This document shows, one piece after another, positions 1 through 7,617 of a stretch of DNA of 37,518 nt (position 1 is its first letter; every line of letters begins with the position of its first letter). The position numbers and the translations under genes are program-made. The notes beneath the pieces were generated by a model. That model made no database searches. It saw nothing but the letters and a program-made list of their open reading frames with translations, and was not told where the DNA came from. The stretch is from positions 1-37,518 of the forward strand of contig MUMD01000186.1 of the NCBI GenBank assembly GCA_002155895.1, given 5' to 3'. This DNA comes from Streptomyces rochei. GTDB lineage: Bacteria > Actinomycetota > Actinomycetes > Streptomycetales > Streptomycetaceae.

Positions 1-1337
1 CCCCCGAGGGCACCAGGCACACCCGCCGCTTCGGCCTCCCCGTCGCCACCGCCCTGGTCATGGGCAACATCATCGGCGGCGGCATCTTCCTGCTCCCGGC
101 CTCCGTCGCCCCCTTCGGCACCATCAGCCTGCTCGCCTTCGGCGTCCTCACCGTCGGCGCCATCGCGCTCGCCCTGGTCTTCGGCCGCCTCGCCCGGCGC
201 GACCCGCGCACCGGCGGCCCCTACGTCTACGCCCGCGAGGCATTCGGCGACTTCGCCGGCTTCCTCGCCGCCTGGGCGTACTGGATCACCACCTGGGTGT
301 CCAACGCGGCCCTCGCCGTCGCCGCCGTCGGCTATCTGGACGTCCTGATCCCGGTCGGTGACCACCGCTGGACCGCCTGCCTGGCCGCCCTCGTCATCCA
401 GTGGCTGCCCGCGCTCGCCAACTTCGCCGGCACCCGCTACGTCGGCGCCGTCCAGCTCGTCGCCACGGTCCTGAAGTTCGCCCCGCTCCTGCTCGTGGCC
501 GTCGGCGGTCTGTTCTTCTTCGACGCCGACAACCTGGGCCCGTTCAACGCCACCGGCGGCAGCGGCATCGGCGCCGTCTCGGCCGCCGCCGCGATTCTCC
601 TCTTCTCCTACCTCGGCGTGGAGTCCGCCGCCGTCAGCGCCGGCGAGGTCAAGGACCCCCGCCGCACGGTCGGCCGCGCCACCGTCATCGGCACCGCGGG
701 CGCGGCCCTCGTCTACCTGCTGGGCACCCTCTCGGTCTTCGGCACGGTCGCCCACGACCGCCTGGTGGACTCCACCGCGCCCTTCTCGGACGCCGTCAAC
801 GCCATGTTCGGCGGCGCCTGGGGAGGCTGGGCCGTCGCGCTGGCCGCCCTGGTCTCCATGACCGGCTGCCTCAACGGCTGGACCCTGCTGAGCGCCCAGA
901 CCCCGTACGCCGCCGCCAGGGACGGCCTCTTCCCGGCCGCCTTCGCCCGCAAGCGGCGCGGTGTCCCCACCGTCGGCGTCGGCGTCACCGTCGTCCTCGC
1001 CTCCCTGCTCACCGTCTACAACTACACGTCCGGCTCGGCGAAGGTCTTCGAGATCCTCGTCCTCGTCACCACCTTCACCGCTACCGTGCCCTATCTGCTG
1101 GCCACCGCCGCCCAGATCTTCCACCTCGTCTCCGGGCAGGGCGAGAAGGTCGACCGGGCCCGCCTGGTCCGCGACGGCGTGATCGCGGCGGTCGCGGCGG
1201 GCTTCTCCCTCTGGCTGGTCGCCGGCGCCGGCTACGCGGCGGTCTACCAGGGCGTGCTGTTCCTCTTCGCGGGTGTGCTGGTCTACGCGGTGATGGCGGC
1301 CCGCAGGCGGCGCGCGGAGGGGCCCGCGGCACCGTAA
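1..1337 (+). CDS. APC-family amino acid permease (5' end outside window)
   Basis: An integral membrane amino acid/polyamine transporter of the APC superfamily. The reading frame is open from base 3, and the residues before the first ATG (position 60) already look like the normal N-terminus (RRFGLPVATALV), so the true start lies left of the window and the ATG at 60 is internal. The first transmembrane helix carries the family signature GNIIGGGIFLLP, where the unwound glycine-rich stretch binds the substrate amino/carboxyl groups. About 12 hydrophobic helices follow over roughly 440 visible residues, the usual APC length. The C-terminus ends in a short basic tail (ARRRRAEG). The substrate cannot be told from sequence. 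The next gene is on the same strand 75 bases downstream with its own ribosome binding site. Confidence 0.88.
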   Translation, partial: PEGTRHTRRFGLPVATALVMGNIIGGGIFLLPASVAPFGTISLLAFGVLTVGAIALALVFGRLARRDPRTGGPYVYAREAFGDFAGFLAAWAYWITTWVSNAALAVAAVGYLDVLIPVGDHRWTACLAALVIQWLPALANFAGTRYVGAVQLVATVLKFAPLLLVAVGGLFFFDADNLGPFNATGGSGIGAVSAAAAILLFSYLGVESAAVSAGEVKDPRRTVGRATVIGTAGAALVYLLGTLSVFGTVAHDRLVDSTAPFSDAVNAMFGGAWGGWAVALAALVSMTGCLNGWTLLSAQTPYAAARDGLFPAAFARKRRGVPTVGVGVTVVLASLLTVYNYTSGSAKVFEILVLVTTFTATVPYLLATAAQIFHLVSGQGEKVDRARLVRDGVIAAVAAGFSLWLVAGAGYAAVYQGVLFLFAGVLVYAVMAARRRRAEGPAAP

Positions 1338-1412
1338 TTGGGCTGCGCGGGAACGGCGGGACACCCACACTGGTGCGGTCCCCTCCCGACGATCCTCTCG
1401 AGGAGCCCCTGC

Positions 1413-2474
1413 GTGCAGGCAGCCGTCACCGTCACTCCCGCCCGACTCCCGGAACTGCTGCTCGGCCTCGCCACCGTGCGGCCGGTCTTCCTGTGGGGCG
1501 CACCCGGCATCGGCAAGTCCTCCCTGGTGAGGAACTTCGCCGACTCGCTGGGCCTGGAGTGCGTGAGCCTGCTCGGCACCCAGCTCGCGCCCGAGGACCT
1601 GATCGGCGTCCCGCAGATCCGGGACGGCCGGTCGGTGTTCTGCCCGCCGGAGTCCATCGCCCGCGACGAGCCGTACTGCCTGTTCCTGGACGAGCTGAAC
1701 GCGGCCACCCCCGACGTGCAGAAGGCGTTCTACTCCCTCATCCTCGACCGCCGCATCGGCAGCTACGAACTTCCCAAGGGCTCCATCGTCATCGGCGCCG
1801 GCAACCGCGCCACCGACAACGCCCTGGCCCGCCCCCTCGCCTCCGCGCTGGTCAACCGCCTCACCCACGTCCACCTGGACGCCTCCGCCCACGACTGGCT
1901 CACCTGGGCCGGCGAGAACGGCATCCACCCCTGGATCACCGACCACCTCACCGACCGCCCCGACCACCTGTGGTCCAAGCCGCCCAAGACCGAGGAGCCG
2001 TTCTCCACCCCGCGCTCCTGGCACATGCTCTCCGACGCCCTGCACTCCTTCGGCCGCGACCTCGACGAGGACACTCTCAAGGTCCTCGCCCACGGCACGC
2101 TCACCCCCGCCCACGCCACCGCCTTCTGCGGCTACGTCAAGATCGTGCGCAGCCGGTTCGGCATCGAGGCGATCCTCAAGGGCGAGGCCCGCTGGCCCAG
2201 CCGCCTCCAGGACCGCGACCTGCTCTACTACCTCGCCGAGTCCTTCCGCGGCCGGCTGGTCAAGGAACTGCCCGCGAGCAAGGAGCACATGTCGGCGAAC
2301 GGCCGCCAGACCGCCTACCGCGCCAAGTCGCTGCTGGTGCAGCTCGCCGAGATCTCCGTGGAGGTCGCCCAGAGCGTCATCGCCTCCGACGCCGACGGCA
2401 ACCCGGTGCTGCCCGCCTGGTTCCTGGTCGAGGCCGCCCGCGACATGCCCCGGCTGGTCGAGGCCCGCCGATGA
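1413..2474 (+). CDS. MoxR-type AAA+ ATPase
   Basis: A 353-residue cytoplasmic AAA+ ATPase of the MoxR type, a class that remodels partner proteins together with a vWA-domain protein. Visible motifs: Walker A GAPGIGKS at about residues 29-36, Walker B CLFLDEL at 89-95 (D93, E94), and sensor-1 GAGNRATDNA with N131. I chose GTG 1413 because AGGAG lies at 1401-1405, seven bases upstream; the in-frame TTG at 1338 would add 25 non-conserved residues and has no ribosome binding site. The stop overlaps the start of the next gene in the arrangement ATGA (2471-2474), so the two are translationally coupled and probably made in a fixed ratio. The function is inferred from this pairing: ATP-driven loading or activation of the downstream metallopeptidase/vWA protein. 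The actual client is unknown. Confidence 0.85.
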   Translation: MQAAVTVTPARLPELLLGLATVRPVFLWGAPGIGKSSLVRNFADSLGLECVSLLGTQLAPEDLIGVPQIRDGRSVFCPPESIARDEPYCLFLDELNAATPDVQKAFYSLILDRRIGSYELPKGSIVIGAGNRATDNALARPLASALVNRLTHVHLDASAHDWLTWAGENGIHPWITDHLTDRPDHLWSKPPKTEEPFSTPRSWHMLSDALHSFGRDLDEDTLKVLAHGTLTPAHATAFCGYVKIVRSRFGIEAILKGEARWPSRLQDRDLLYYLAESFRGRLVKELPASKEHMSANGRQTAYRAKSLLVQLAEISVEVAQSVIASDADGNPVLPAWFLVEAARDMPRLVEARR

Positions 2475-4279
2475 GCCGCACCCGCAGGCAGAAGCAGCAG
2501 CAGAAGAAGAAGGACCCGGCGGCGGAGGACTGCGCCGAGGGCGTCCGGCTGGTGTGGGCCAACCCCGCCCTGGCGGCGATGGAGGTCAAGCTGTGCCGTG
2601 AGGAGGAGTGCCGGGTCGCGCCCCGTCAGGGACTCGTCCGCGTCAGCTCCAACGGCCGGGTCCACCTCAGTCACACCCGTCACGCCGAGCCCGCCGAGTG
2701 GGCCTGGGCCATCGCCCACGCCCTGATCCACCTCGGCTTCGGCCACGTACCCGCCGCGACCGGCGAGCGCCCCCAGCCCGACCGCTACGACCTCGCCGCC
2801 CGCTGCGTCGTCGTCAACCGCTTCCTGGCGACCTTCCCGGTCGGCCGCACCCCGGACCACCTGCCGCCGACGTACCCCGACGGCGACGAGGAACGCATCG
2901 CCGCCGCCTGGCGCCGCGAGGGCGGCATCCCGGCCGCCTACGAGCACTGCGGCACCGCGGGCGCCGAACCCGACCAGCTCCTGGTGCCCTGGGACGGATA
3001 CAACGGCCAGGCCCCCGACTGGCAGCTGGCCTTCGCCCACGCCCTGACCCGCACCATGTCCACCGCCCTCGACCTCGCGGGCGGCCGGCGCGACGACATG
3101 CTGGGCGGCCCCACCCGACTGCACCCCTGGCAGCAGGCCCTGAGCTGGTTCGTCTCCTCCTACCCGCTCCTCGGCGGCATCGCGGCCGGCATCACCCTCG
3201 TCGCCGACGCCGAACTCGCCCGCGCCCACGGCATCTCCGTCGCCGCCGTCGACGCCGAGGCCGGCGAGATCTACGTCAACCCCCTGCGCCGGTACGACGA
3301 CGAGGAATGGCGCTTCATCCTCGCCCACGAGATGCTGCACGCCGCCCTGCGTCACGGCGACCGCCGCGGCACCCGCGACCCCTACCTCTTCAACGTCGCC
3401 TGCGACTACGTGATCAACGGCTGGCTGGTCGAGATGCGGGTCGGCACCATGCCCGAGGGCCTGTTGCACGACCCGGCCCTCGCCGGCCTGTCCGCCGAGG
3501 AGGTCTACGACCGCATCGCCGGCGACCTGCGCCGCATGCGCCGCCTGTCCACCCTGCGCGGCAAGGGCGTCGGCGACATCCTCGGCGGCCCGCTCGGCGC
3601 GCCCCGCGACCACGTCGACCTCGACGGCTTCTACCGGCGCGGCCTGACCCAGGGCCTGGACCTGCACCAGCGGCAGGAACGCGGCTACCTGCCCGGCGGC
3701 CTGGTCGAGGAGATCCGCGCCCTCAGCCACCCGCCGCTGCCCTGGGACGCCCGCCTCGCCCGCTGGTTCGACGAGTTCGTGCCCCGCCCCGAGCCCGTAC
3801 GCTCGTACGCGCGCCCCTCCCGGCGCCAGGCCGCCACCCCGGACATCCCGCGCGCCGGACGGTACTTCCCGCCCGAGGAGATCGCCCGCTGCACCTTCGG
3901 CGTCGTCCTGGACACCTCCGGCTCCATGGACCGCACCCTGCTCGGCAAGGCGCTCGGCGCCATCGCCTCCTACGCCGAGGCCCGCGACGTGCCCGCCGCC
4001 CGCGTCGTCTTCTGCGACGCGGCACCGCACGACGCCGGCTACCTGCCGGTGACGGAGATCGCGGGCCGGGTCCGGGTGCACGGTCGCGGCGGCACCGTCC
4101 TCCAGCCCGGCGTCGACCTGCTGCTGCGCGCCGACGACTTCCCGCCCACCGCGCCGGTCCTCGTCATCACCGACGGCTGGTGCGACGTGCTGCGGGTGCG
4201 GCGCGAGCACGCCTACCTGATCCCGAAGGGCGCACGGCTGCCGTTCACCGCCCGGGGACCGGTCTTCCGGGTGAGCTGA
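2471..4279 (+). CDS. metallopeptidase/vWA protein (DUF2201-like), partner of the MoxR ATPase
   Basis: A 602-residue soluble protein starting at the ATG that overlaps the ATPase stop. The N-terminus is very basic and Gln/Lys-rich (residues 1-14). A zinc-peptidase motif lies at H286-E287-x2-H290 with a further H295, followed by C311-D312-Y313. A von Willebrand A domain begins near 474 with the MIDAS motif D481-T-S-G-S. An earlier stretch, H83-A-L-I-H87 with H92 and then D104-x-Y106...C112, repeats the peptidase motif at identical His spacing but with Ala in place of the catalytic Glu, so the protein looks internally duplicated with a dead first copy. This domain combination matches proteins annotated as DUF2201 putative metallopeptidases beside MoxR ATPases. 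Substrate and biological role are unknown. A hairpin at 4301-4328 may end the operon. Confidence 0.8.
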   Translation: MSRTRRQKQQQKKKDPAAEDCAEGVRLVWANPALAAMEVKLCREEECRVAPRQGLVRVSSNGRVHLSHTRHAEPAEWAWAIAHALIHLGFGHVPAATGERPQPDRYDLAARCVVVNRFLATFPVGRTPDHLPPTYPDGDEERIAAAWRREGGIPAAYEHCGTAGAEPDQLLVPWDGYNGQAPDWQLAFAHALTRTMSTALDLAGGRRDDMLGGPTRLHPWQQALSWFVSSYPLLGGIAAGITLVADAELARAHGISVAAVDAEAGEIYVNPLRRYDDEEWRFILAHEMLHAALRHGDRRGTRDPYLFNVACDYVINGWLVEMRVGTMPEGLLHDPALAGLSAEEVYDRIAGDLRRMRRLSTLRGKGVGDILGGPLGAPRDHVDLDGFYRRGLTQGLDLHQRQERGYLPGGLVEEIRALSHPPLPWDARLARWFDEFVPRPEPVRSYARPSRRQAATPDIPRAGRYFPPEEIARCTFGVVLDTSGSMDRTLLGKALGAIASYAEARDVPAARVVFCDAAPHDAGYLPVTEIAGRVRVHGRGGTVLQPGVDLLLRADDFPPTAPVLVITDGWCDVLRVRREHAYLIPKGARLPFTARGPVFRVS

Positions 4280-4300
4280 GCCGGAGTGTGATCGGATGGG

Positions 4301-4328
4301 GGTGGGAACCCGGTCGCGGGCTCCCACC
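4301..4328 (+). terminator. hairpin after the ATPase/metallopeptidase operon
   Basis: A 12-bp stem with one mismatch (4301-4312 pairs with 4317-4328, loop GTCG) begins 21 bases after the stop at 4279. No T-tract follows, as is common in Streptomyces. It could instead shape the 5' leader of the OsmC gene that starts at 4365. Confidence 0.45.
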
Positions 4329-4364
4329 GCCCCAGTACAGCAAGAGATTTCGAGAGGAACCGCC

Positions 4365-4790
4365 GTGGCAACCACGCGCTCCGCACACACCGTCTGGGAA
4401 GGCAACCTGCTCGAGGGCAACGGTGTCGTCACCTTCGACTCGTCCGGCATCGGCGAGCAGCCGGTGTCGTGGCCGTCGCGCGCCGAGCAGGCGAACGGGA
4501 AGACCAGCCCCGAGGAGCTGATCGCCGCCGCCCACTCCAGCTGCTTCTCCATGGCGCTGTCGCACGGCCTGGCCGGCGCCGGCACCCCGCCCACCAAGCT
4601 CACCACCTCCGCCGACGTCACCTTCCAGCCGGGTGAGGGCATCACGGGCATCCACCTCACCGTGGAGGGCACCGTCCCCGGCCTCGACAACGACGCGTTC
4701 GTCGCCGCCGCCGAGGACGCCAAGAAGAACTGCCCGGTCAGCCAGGCCCTGACCGGCACGACCATCACCCTCACGGCCAAGCTGGCCTAG
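4365..4790 (+). CDS. OsmC/Ohr-superfamily peroxidase
   Basis: A 141-residue cytoplasmic OsmC-type thiol peroxidase, which reduces organic hydroperoxides. The two redox cysteines are C60 in AAHSSCFSMAL and C123 in KKNCPVSQAL, the family positions; length and the ELIAAAHSSC context fit OsmC rather than Ohr. I start at GTG 4365 because GAGAGGA lies at 4352-4358 with good spacing and the protein then begins MATTRSAHTVWEG like relatives. An in-frame ATG at 4296 would run through the hairpin at 4301-4328 and has no ribosome binding site. The gene converges on narI with only 12 bases between the stop codons. Confidence 0.9.
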   Translation: MATTRSAHTVWEGNLLEGNGVVTFDSSGIGEQPVSWPSRAEQANGKTSPEELIAAAHSSCFSMALSHGLAGAGTPPTKLTTSADVTFQPGEGITGIHLTVEGTVPGLDNDAFVAAAEDAKKNCPVSQALTGTTITLTAKLA

Positions 4791-4802
4791 TCGGACAGGG
4801 CG

Positions 4803-5525
4803 CTAGGAGCCCGCGCGCTCCCAGCCCCGCCGGTCCGGGCGCGGCCCCAGCTGCCTGGGGTCGCGCGACCGGTACACCACGTACGGGCGGGTCAGGTACT
4901 GCACCGGCGCGCTGAACATGTGCACCAGCCGGGTGTACGGCACCAGGGCGATCAGCAGCATCCCCACCACCGCGTGCACCTGGTACAGCACCGGGACTCC
5001 CACCATCAGCTCCGTCTTCGGCTGGAGGGTGAACAGGCTGCGCGACCAGGGCGCGATGGTGTGCCGGTAGTCGTAGCCGGTGCCGGAGGAGTGCGCCAGC
5101 TTGGCGACCATGCCGAGGACGATCGCCGCAAGCAGGAAGACGTACATGACCTTGTCGTTGGCGGTCGTCGCCCGGAAGACGGGCGCGTTGGTGCGCCGGC
5201 GGTAGATCAGCATGAGGATGCCCGCGACGGCCAGCACACCGGCCGCCGTGCCGCCGTACAGCGACAGCAGGTGGTAGGCGTGCTCGCTCACGCCCAGCGC
5301 GTCCGTCCACGACTCGGGAACGAACAGCCCGACGAGATGGCCGACGAGCACGAACAGGATGCCGTAGTGGAACACCGGCGAGGCGATGTTCAGCAGCTTC
5401 GACTCGTACACCTGCGAGGAGCGCGTCGTCCAGCCGAACCGGTCGTAGCGGTGCCGCCAGACCAGGCCCGCGACCAGCAGGGCGAAGGCGGCGTAGGGCA
5501 GCACGCCCCAGAGGAAGACGGTCAC
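4803..5525 (-). CDS. narI: respiratory nitrate reductase, gamma (cytochrome b) subunit
   Basis: The 240-residue di-heme membrane anchor that oxidises menaquinol and passes electrons to NarH. Five hydrophobic segments are visible. Candidate heme ligands are H53 and H63 near the start, and H184 and H202 near the end; their spacings of 10 and 18 match the E. coli pairs 56/66 and 187/205. The start GTG (5525-5523) overlaps the narJ stop in a GTGA arrangement, so it is translationally coupled; longer in-frame extensions overlap narJ and look unlike NarI. The C-terminal tail is Arg/Pro-rich and presumably cytoplasmic. It is the last gene of the operon. Confidence 0.95.
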   Translation of the reverse strand: MTVFLWGVLPYAAFALLVAGLVWRHRYDRFGWTTRSSQVYESKLLNIASPVFHYGILFVLVGHLVGLFVPESWTDALGVSEHAYHLLSLYGGTAAGVLAVAGILMLIYRRRTNAPVFRATTANDKVMYVFLLAAIVLGMVAKLAHSSGTGYDYRHTIAPWSRSLFTLQPKTELMVGVPVLYQVHAVVGMLLIALVPYTRLVHMFSAPVQYLTRPYVVYRSRDPRQLGPRPDRRGWERAGS

Positions 5526-6016
5526 GGGCGGGCTCCGGTGGGTGCGGGCGGCAGGGTGGCGCACACCGCGTCCAGGACGCACGCGTAGGGCGTCCCGAAG
5601 GCGGTGAGCCGGGAGCGGAGCTGGTCCAGGGCGTCGCGGTGCTCGGTGAGCATGCCGATGTTCCCGGTGCGGGAGGCGAACTCCAGCACGGCCGGCAGGA
5701 AGTCGGGCAGTTCCTCGTCGGTGAACTCCAGCCCGTGCGCCCGGTACAGCTCCTTGAAGCGGACCAGCGACATGCCGCGGTTGCGGGTGTCGCCGTCGGT
5801 CCACCAGCTCAGATAGAGGCTGTGCCGGTTCTTGAAGTCGAAGACCTCCACGTAGTGCGCCTGGAGCGCGCCCTGTTCGGTCGCCGCCGCGTGGTCGGTG
5901 AAGCCCCGCAGTTGCGGAGCGGCCTCCCGCAGCAGCGGCAGCCGGGCGCGGAAGTCGTCGTCGGGATACGTCAGACAGAGCGCCGCCGCCTGGTACAGCA
6001 GCTCGAAGCCGGGCAT
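5522..6016 (-). CDS. narJ: nitrate reductase molybdenum cofactor assembly chaperone
   Basis: A 164-residue NarJ (TorD-superfamily) chaperone that binds NarG and holds it until the molybdenum cofactor and Fe-S clusters are in place; it is not part of the final enzyme. It starts MPGFELLYQAAALCLTYPDD, typical for the family, and contains the segments SLYLSWWTDGD and DFLPAVLEFA. The ATG is at 6016. A GAGGGAGG run overlapping the end of narH provides the ribosome binding site. The stop at 5522-5524 overlaps the narI start, and narH ends five bases before the narJ ATG. Length is somewhat shorter than E. coli NarJ (about 236) but usual for actinobacteria. Confidence 0.93.
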   Translation of the reverse strand: MPGFELLYQAAALCLTYPDDDFRARLPLLREAAPQLRGFTDHAAATEQGALQAHYVEVFDFKNRHSLYLSWWTDGDTRNRGMSLVRFKELYRAHGLEFTDEELPDFLPAVLEFASRTGNIGMLTEHRDALDQLRSRLTAFGTPYACVLDAVCATLPPAPTGARP

Positions 6017-6021
6017 GGGAA

Positions 6022-7617
6022 TCAGACCTCCCTCTCGTCGTCCGCCGTCTGCCGCCTGCGCAGGATGTGGAAGTTCTCCACCGGCACCAGCGGCAGCCGC
6101 CTGCGCCCCGAGTCCTGGCCGAACGGCCCGTCCCCGCCCATCCCCGGCCCGCCGTCGGTGTCCAGGCTGCACGTGTCCGGCAGCGCCGACGCCTCCAGCC
6201 GGTGCGCGTCGCCGACGGCCGCCGTCGGGATCACGTACCGCTCCTCGTACTTGGCGATCGCCAGCAGCCGGTACATGTCCTCGACCTCCTGCGGGCTCAT
6301 GCCGACACCCGCGCAGACGGCCGGGTCCGGTTCCTCGCCGAGGTTGATCGCCCGCATGTGGGCCCGCATCGCCGCCAGCTTCTCCAGCGACGCCCGTACC
6401 GGGCCGGTGTCGCCCGCCGTGAACACCTCCGCCAGGTACTCCAGTGGGATGCGGAGCGTGTCGATGGCCCCGAAGAGGTTGTCGGCGTCCTCGCCGTCGT
6501 GCCCGGTCTCCGTCAGGGCGTCCACCACCGGTGACAGCGGCGGGATGTACCAGACCATCGGCATGGTGCGGTACTCCGGGTGCAGGGGCAGGGCGACACG
6601 GTACCTGCTCACCAGCGCGTGCACGGGGGAGCGCCGGGCCGCCTCGATCCAGTCGAACGGAATGCCCGCCTTCTCCGCCTCCCGCCGCACCTCGGGGTCC
6701 TCCGGGTCGAGGAAGACGCCCAACTGTGCCGCGTACAGGTCGTGCTCGTCCGGCGTGGAGGCCGCCTCGGTCACCTTGTCGGCGTCGTACAGCACCACAC
6801 CCAGGTACCTCAGCCGGCCGACGCAGGTCTCCGAGCAGACCGTCGGCTGCCCGATCTCGATGCGCGGATAGCAGAAGGTGCACTTCTCGGCCTTGCCGGT
6901 GCGGTGGTTGAAGTACACCTTCTTGTACGGGCATCCGGTCACGCACATCCGCCAGCCCCGGCAGCGGTCCTGGTCGACCAGGACGATGCCGTCCTCCGAG
7001 CGCTTGTACATCGCCCCGGACGGGCACGACGCCACGCACGACGGGTTGAGGCAGTGCTCGCAGATGCGCGGCAGGTAGAACATGAACGTCTCTTCGTACG
7101 CGAACCGCACCTTCTCCGAGGCCCGCTGCCGCGTCCGTTCCACCATCGGGTCGAGGTCGCCGTAGGCGGGGGCGCCGCCCAGGTCGTCGTCCCAGTTCGA
7201 GGACCAGCCGATCTTCATCGGTTTGCCGTCGAGCTGCGAGACGGGCCGGGCGACCGGGTAGTCGGAGCCGAGCGGGGCGTCGGTGAGGTTCTTGTAGTCG
7301 TAGGTCCAGGGCTCGTAGTAGTCCTTGATCTCCGGGAGCTTCGGGTTGGAGAAGATCCCGGCGAGCTTCCTGATCCGGCCGCCCGCCTTGAGCTTGAGCG
7401 CGCCCCGCCGGTTCAGCTCCCAGCCGCCCTTCCACCTCTCCTGGTCCTCGTAGCGGCGCGGGTAGCCCTGACCGGGGCGGGTCTCCACGTTGTTGAACCA
7501 GACGTACTCCATGCCCCGACGGTTGGTCCACGCCTGCTTGCAGGTGACCGAGCAGGTGTGGCAGCCGATGCACTTGTCGAGGTTCATGACCATCGCGACC
7601 TGGGCCATCACTCGCAT
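6022..7617 (-). CDS. narH: respiratory nitrate reductase, beta (Fe-S) subunit
   Basis: A 531-residue cytoplasmic-face electron-transfer subunit carrying four Fe-S clusters between NarI hemes and NarG. The first cysteine group is C16-x2-C19-x2-C22-x3-C26 in KCIGCHTCSVTCKQAW. Further groups are CEHCLNPSC, the 3Fe-4S type CRGWRMCVTGC in which a Trp replaces one Cys as in E. coli NarH, and CTFC...CSETC. The start ATG at 7617 shares one base with the narG TGA stop (TGATG), so it is coupled to narG; a second ATG nine bases on is possible but family members begin MRVMAQ. Length matches E. coli NarH (512). Confidence 0.96.
   Translation of the reverse strand: MRVMAQVAMVMNLDKCIGCHTCSVTCKQAWTNRRGMEYVWFNNVETRPGQGYPRRYEDQERWKGGWELNRRGALKLKAGGRIRKLAGIFSNPKLPEIKDYYEPWTYDYKNLTDAPLGSDYPVARPVSQLDGKPMKIGWSSNWDDDLGGAPAYGDLDPMVERTRQRASEKVRFAYEETFMFYLPRICEHCLNPSCVASCPSGAMYKRSEDGIVLVDQDRCRGWRMCVTGCPYKKVYFNHRTGKAEKCTFCYPRIEIGQPTVCSETCVGRLRYLGVVLYDADKVTEAASTPDEHDLYAAQLGVFLDPEDPEVRREAEKAGIPFDWIEAARRSPVHALVSRYRVALPLHPEYRTMPMVWYIPPLSPVVDALTETGHDGEDADNLFGAIDTLRIPLEYLAEVFTAGDTGPVRASLEKLAAMRAHMRAINLGEEPDPAVCAGVGMSPQEVEDMYRLLAIAKYEERYVIPTAAVGDAHRLEASALPDTCSLDTDGGPGMGGDGPFGQDSGRRRLPLVPVENFHILRRRQTADDEREV

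Noticed and set aside
401-4279. A plus-strand frame open across the permease 3' end, the ATPase and into the metallopeptidase gene
   Set aside because: Upstream of 2471 it is an Arg/Pro-rich out-of-frame reading of two good genes; only the part from ATG 2471 has protein-like sequence and a coupled start.
2315-4780. An 821-codon minus-strand frame opposite the metallopeptidase and OsmC genes
   Set aside because: It is a shadow caused by third-position GC; both plus-strand proteins have clear motifs and ribosome binding sites.
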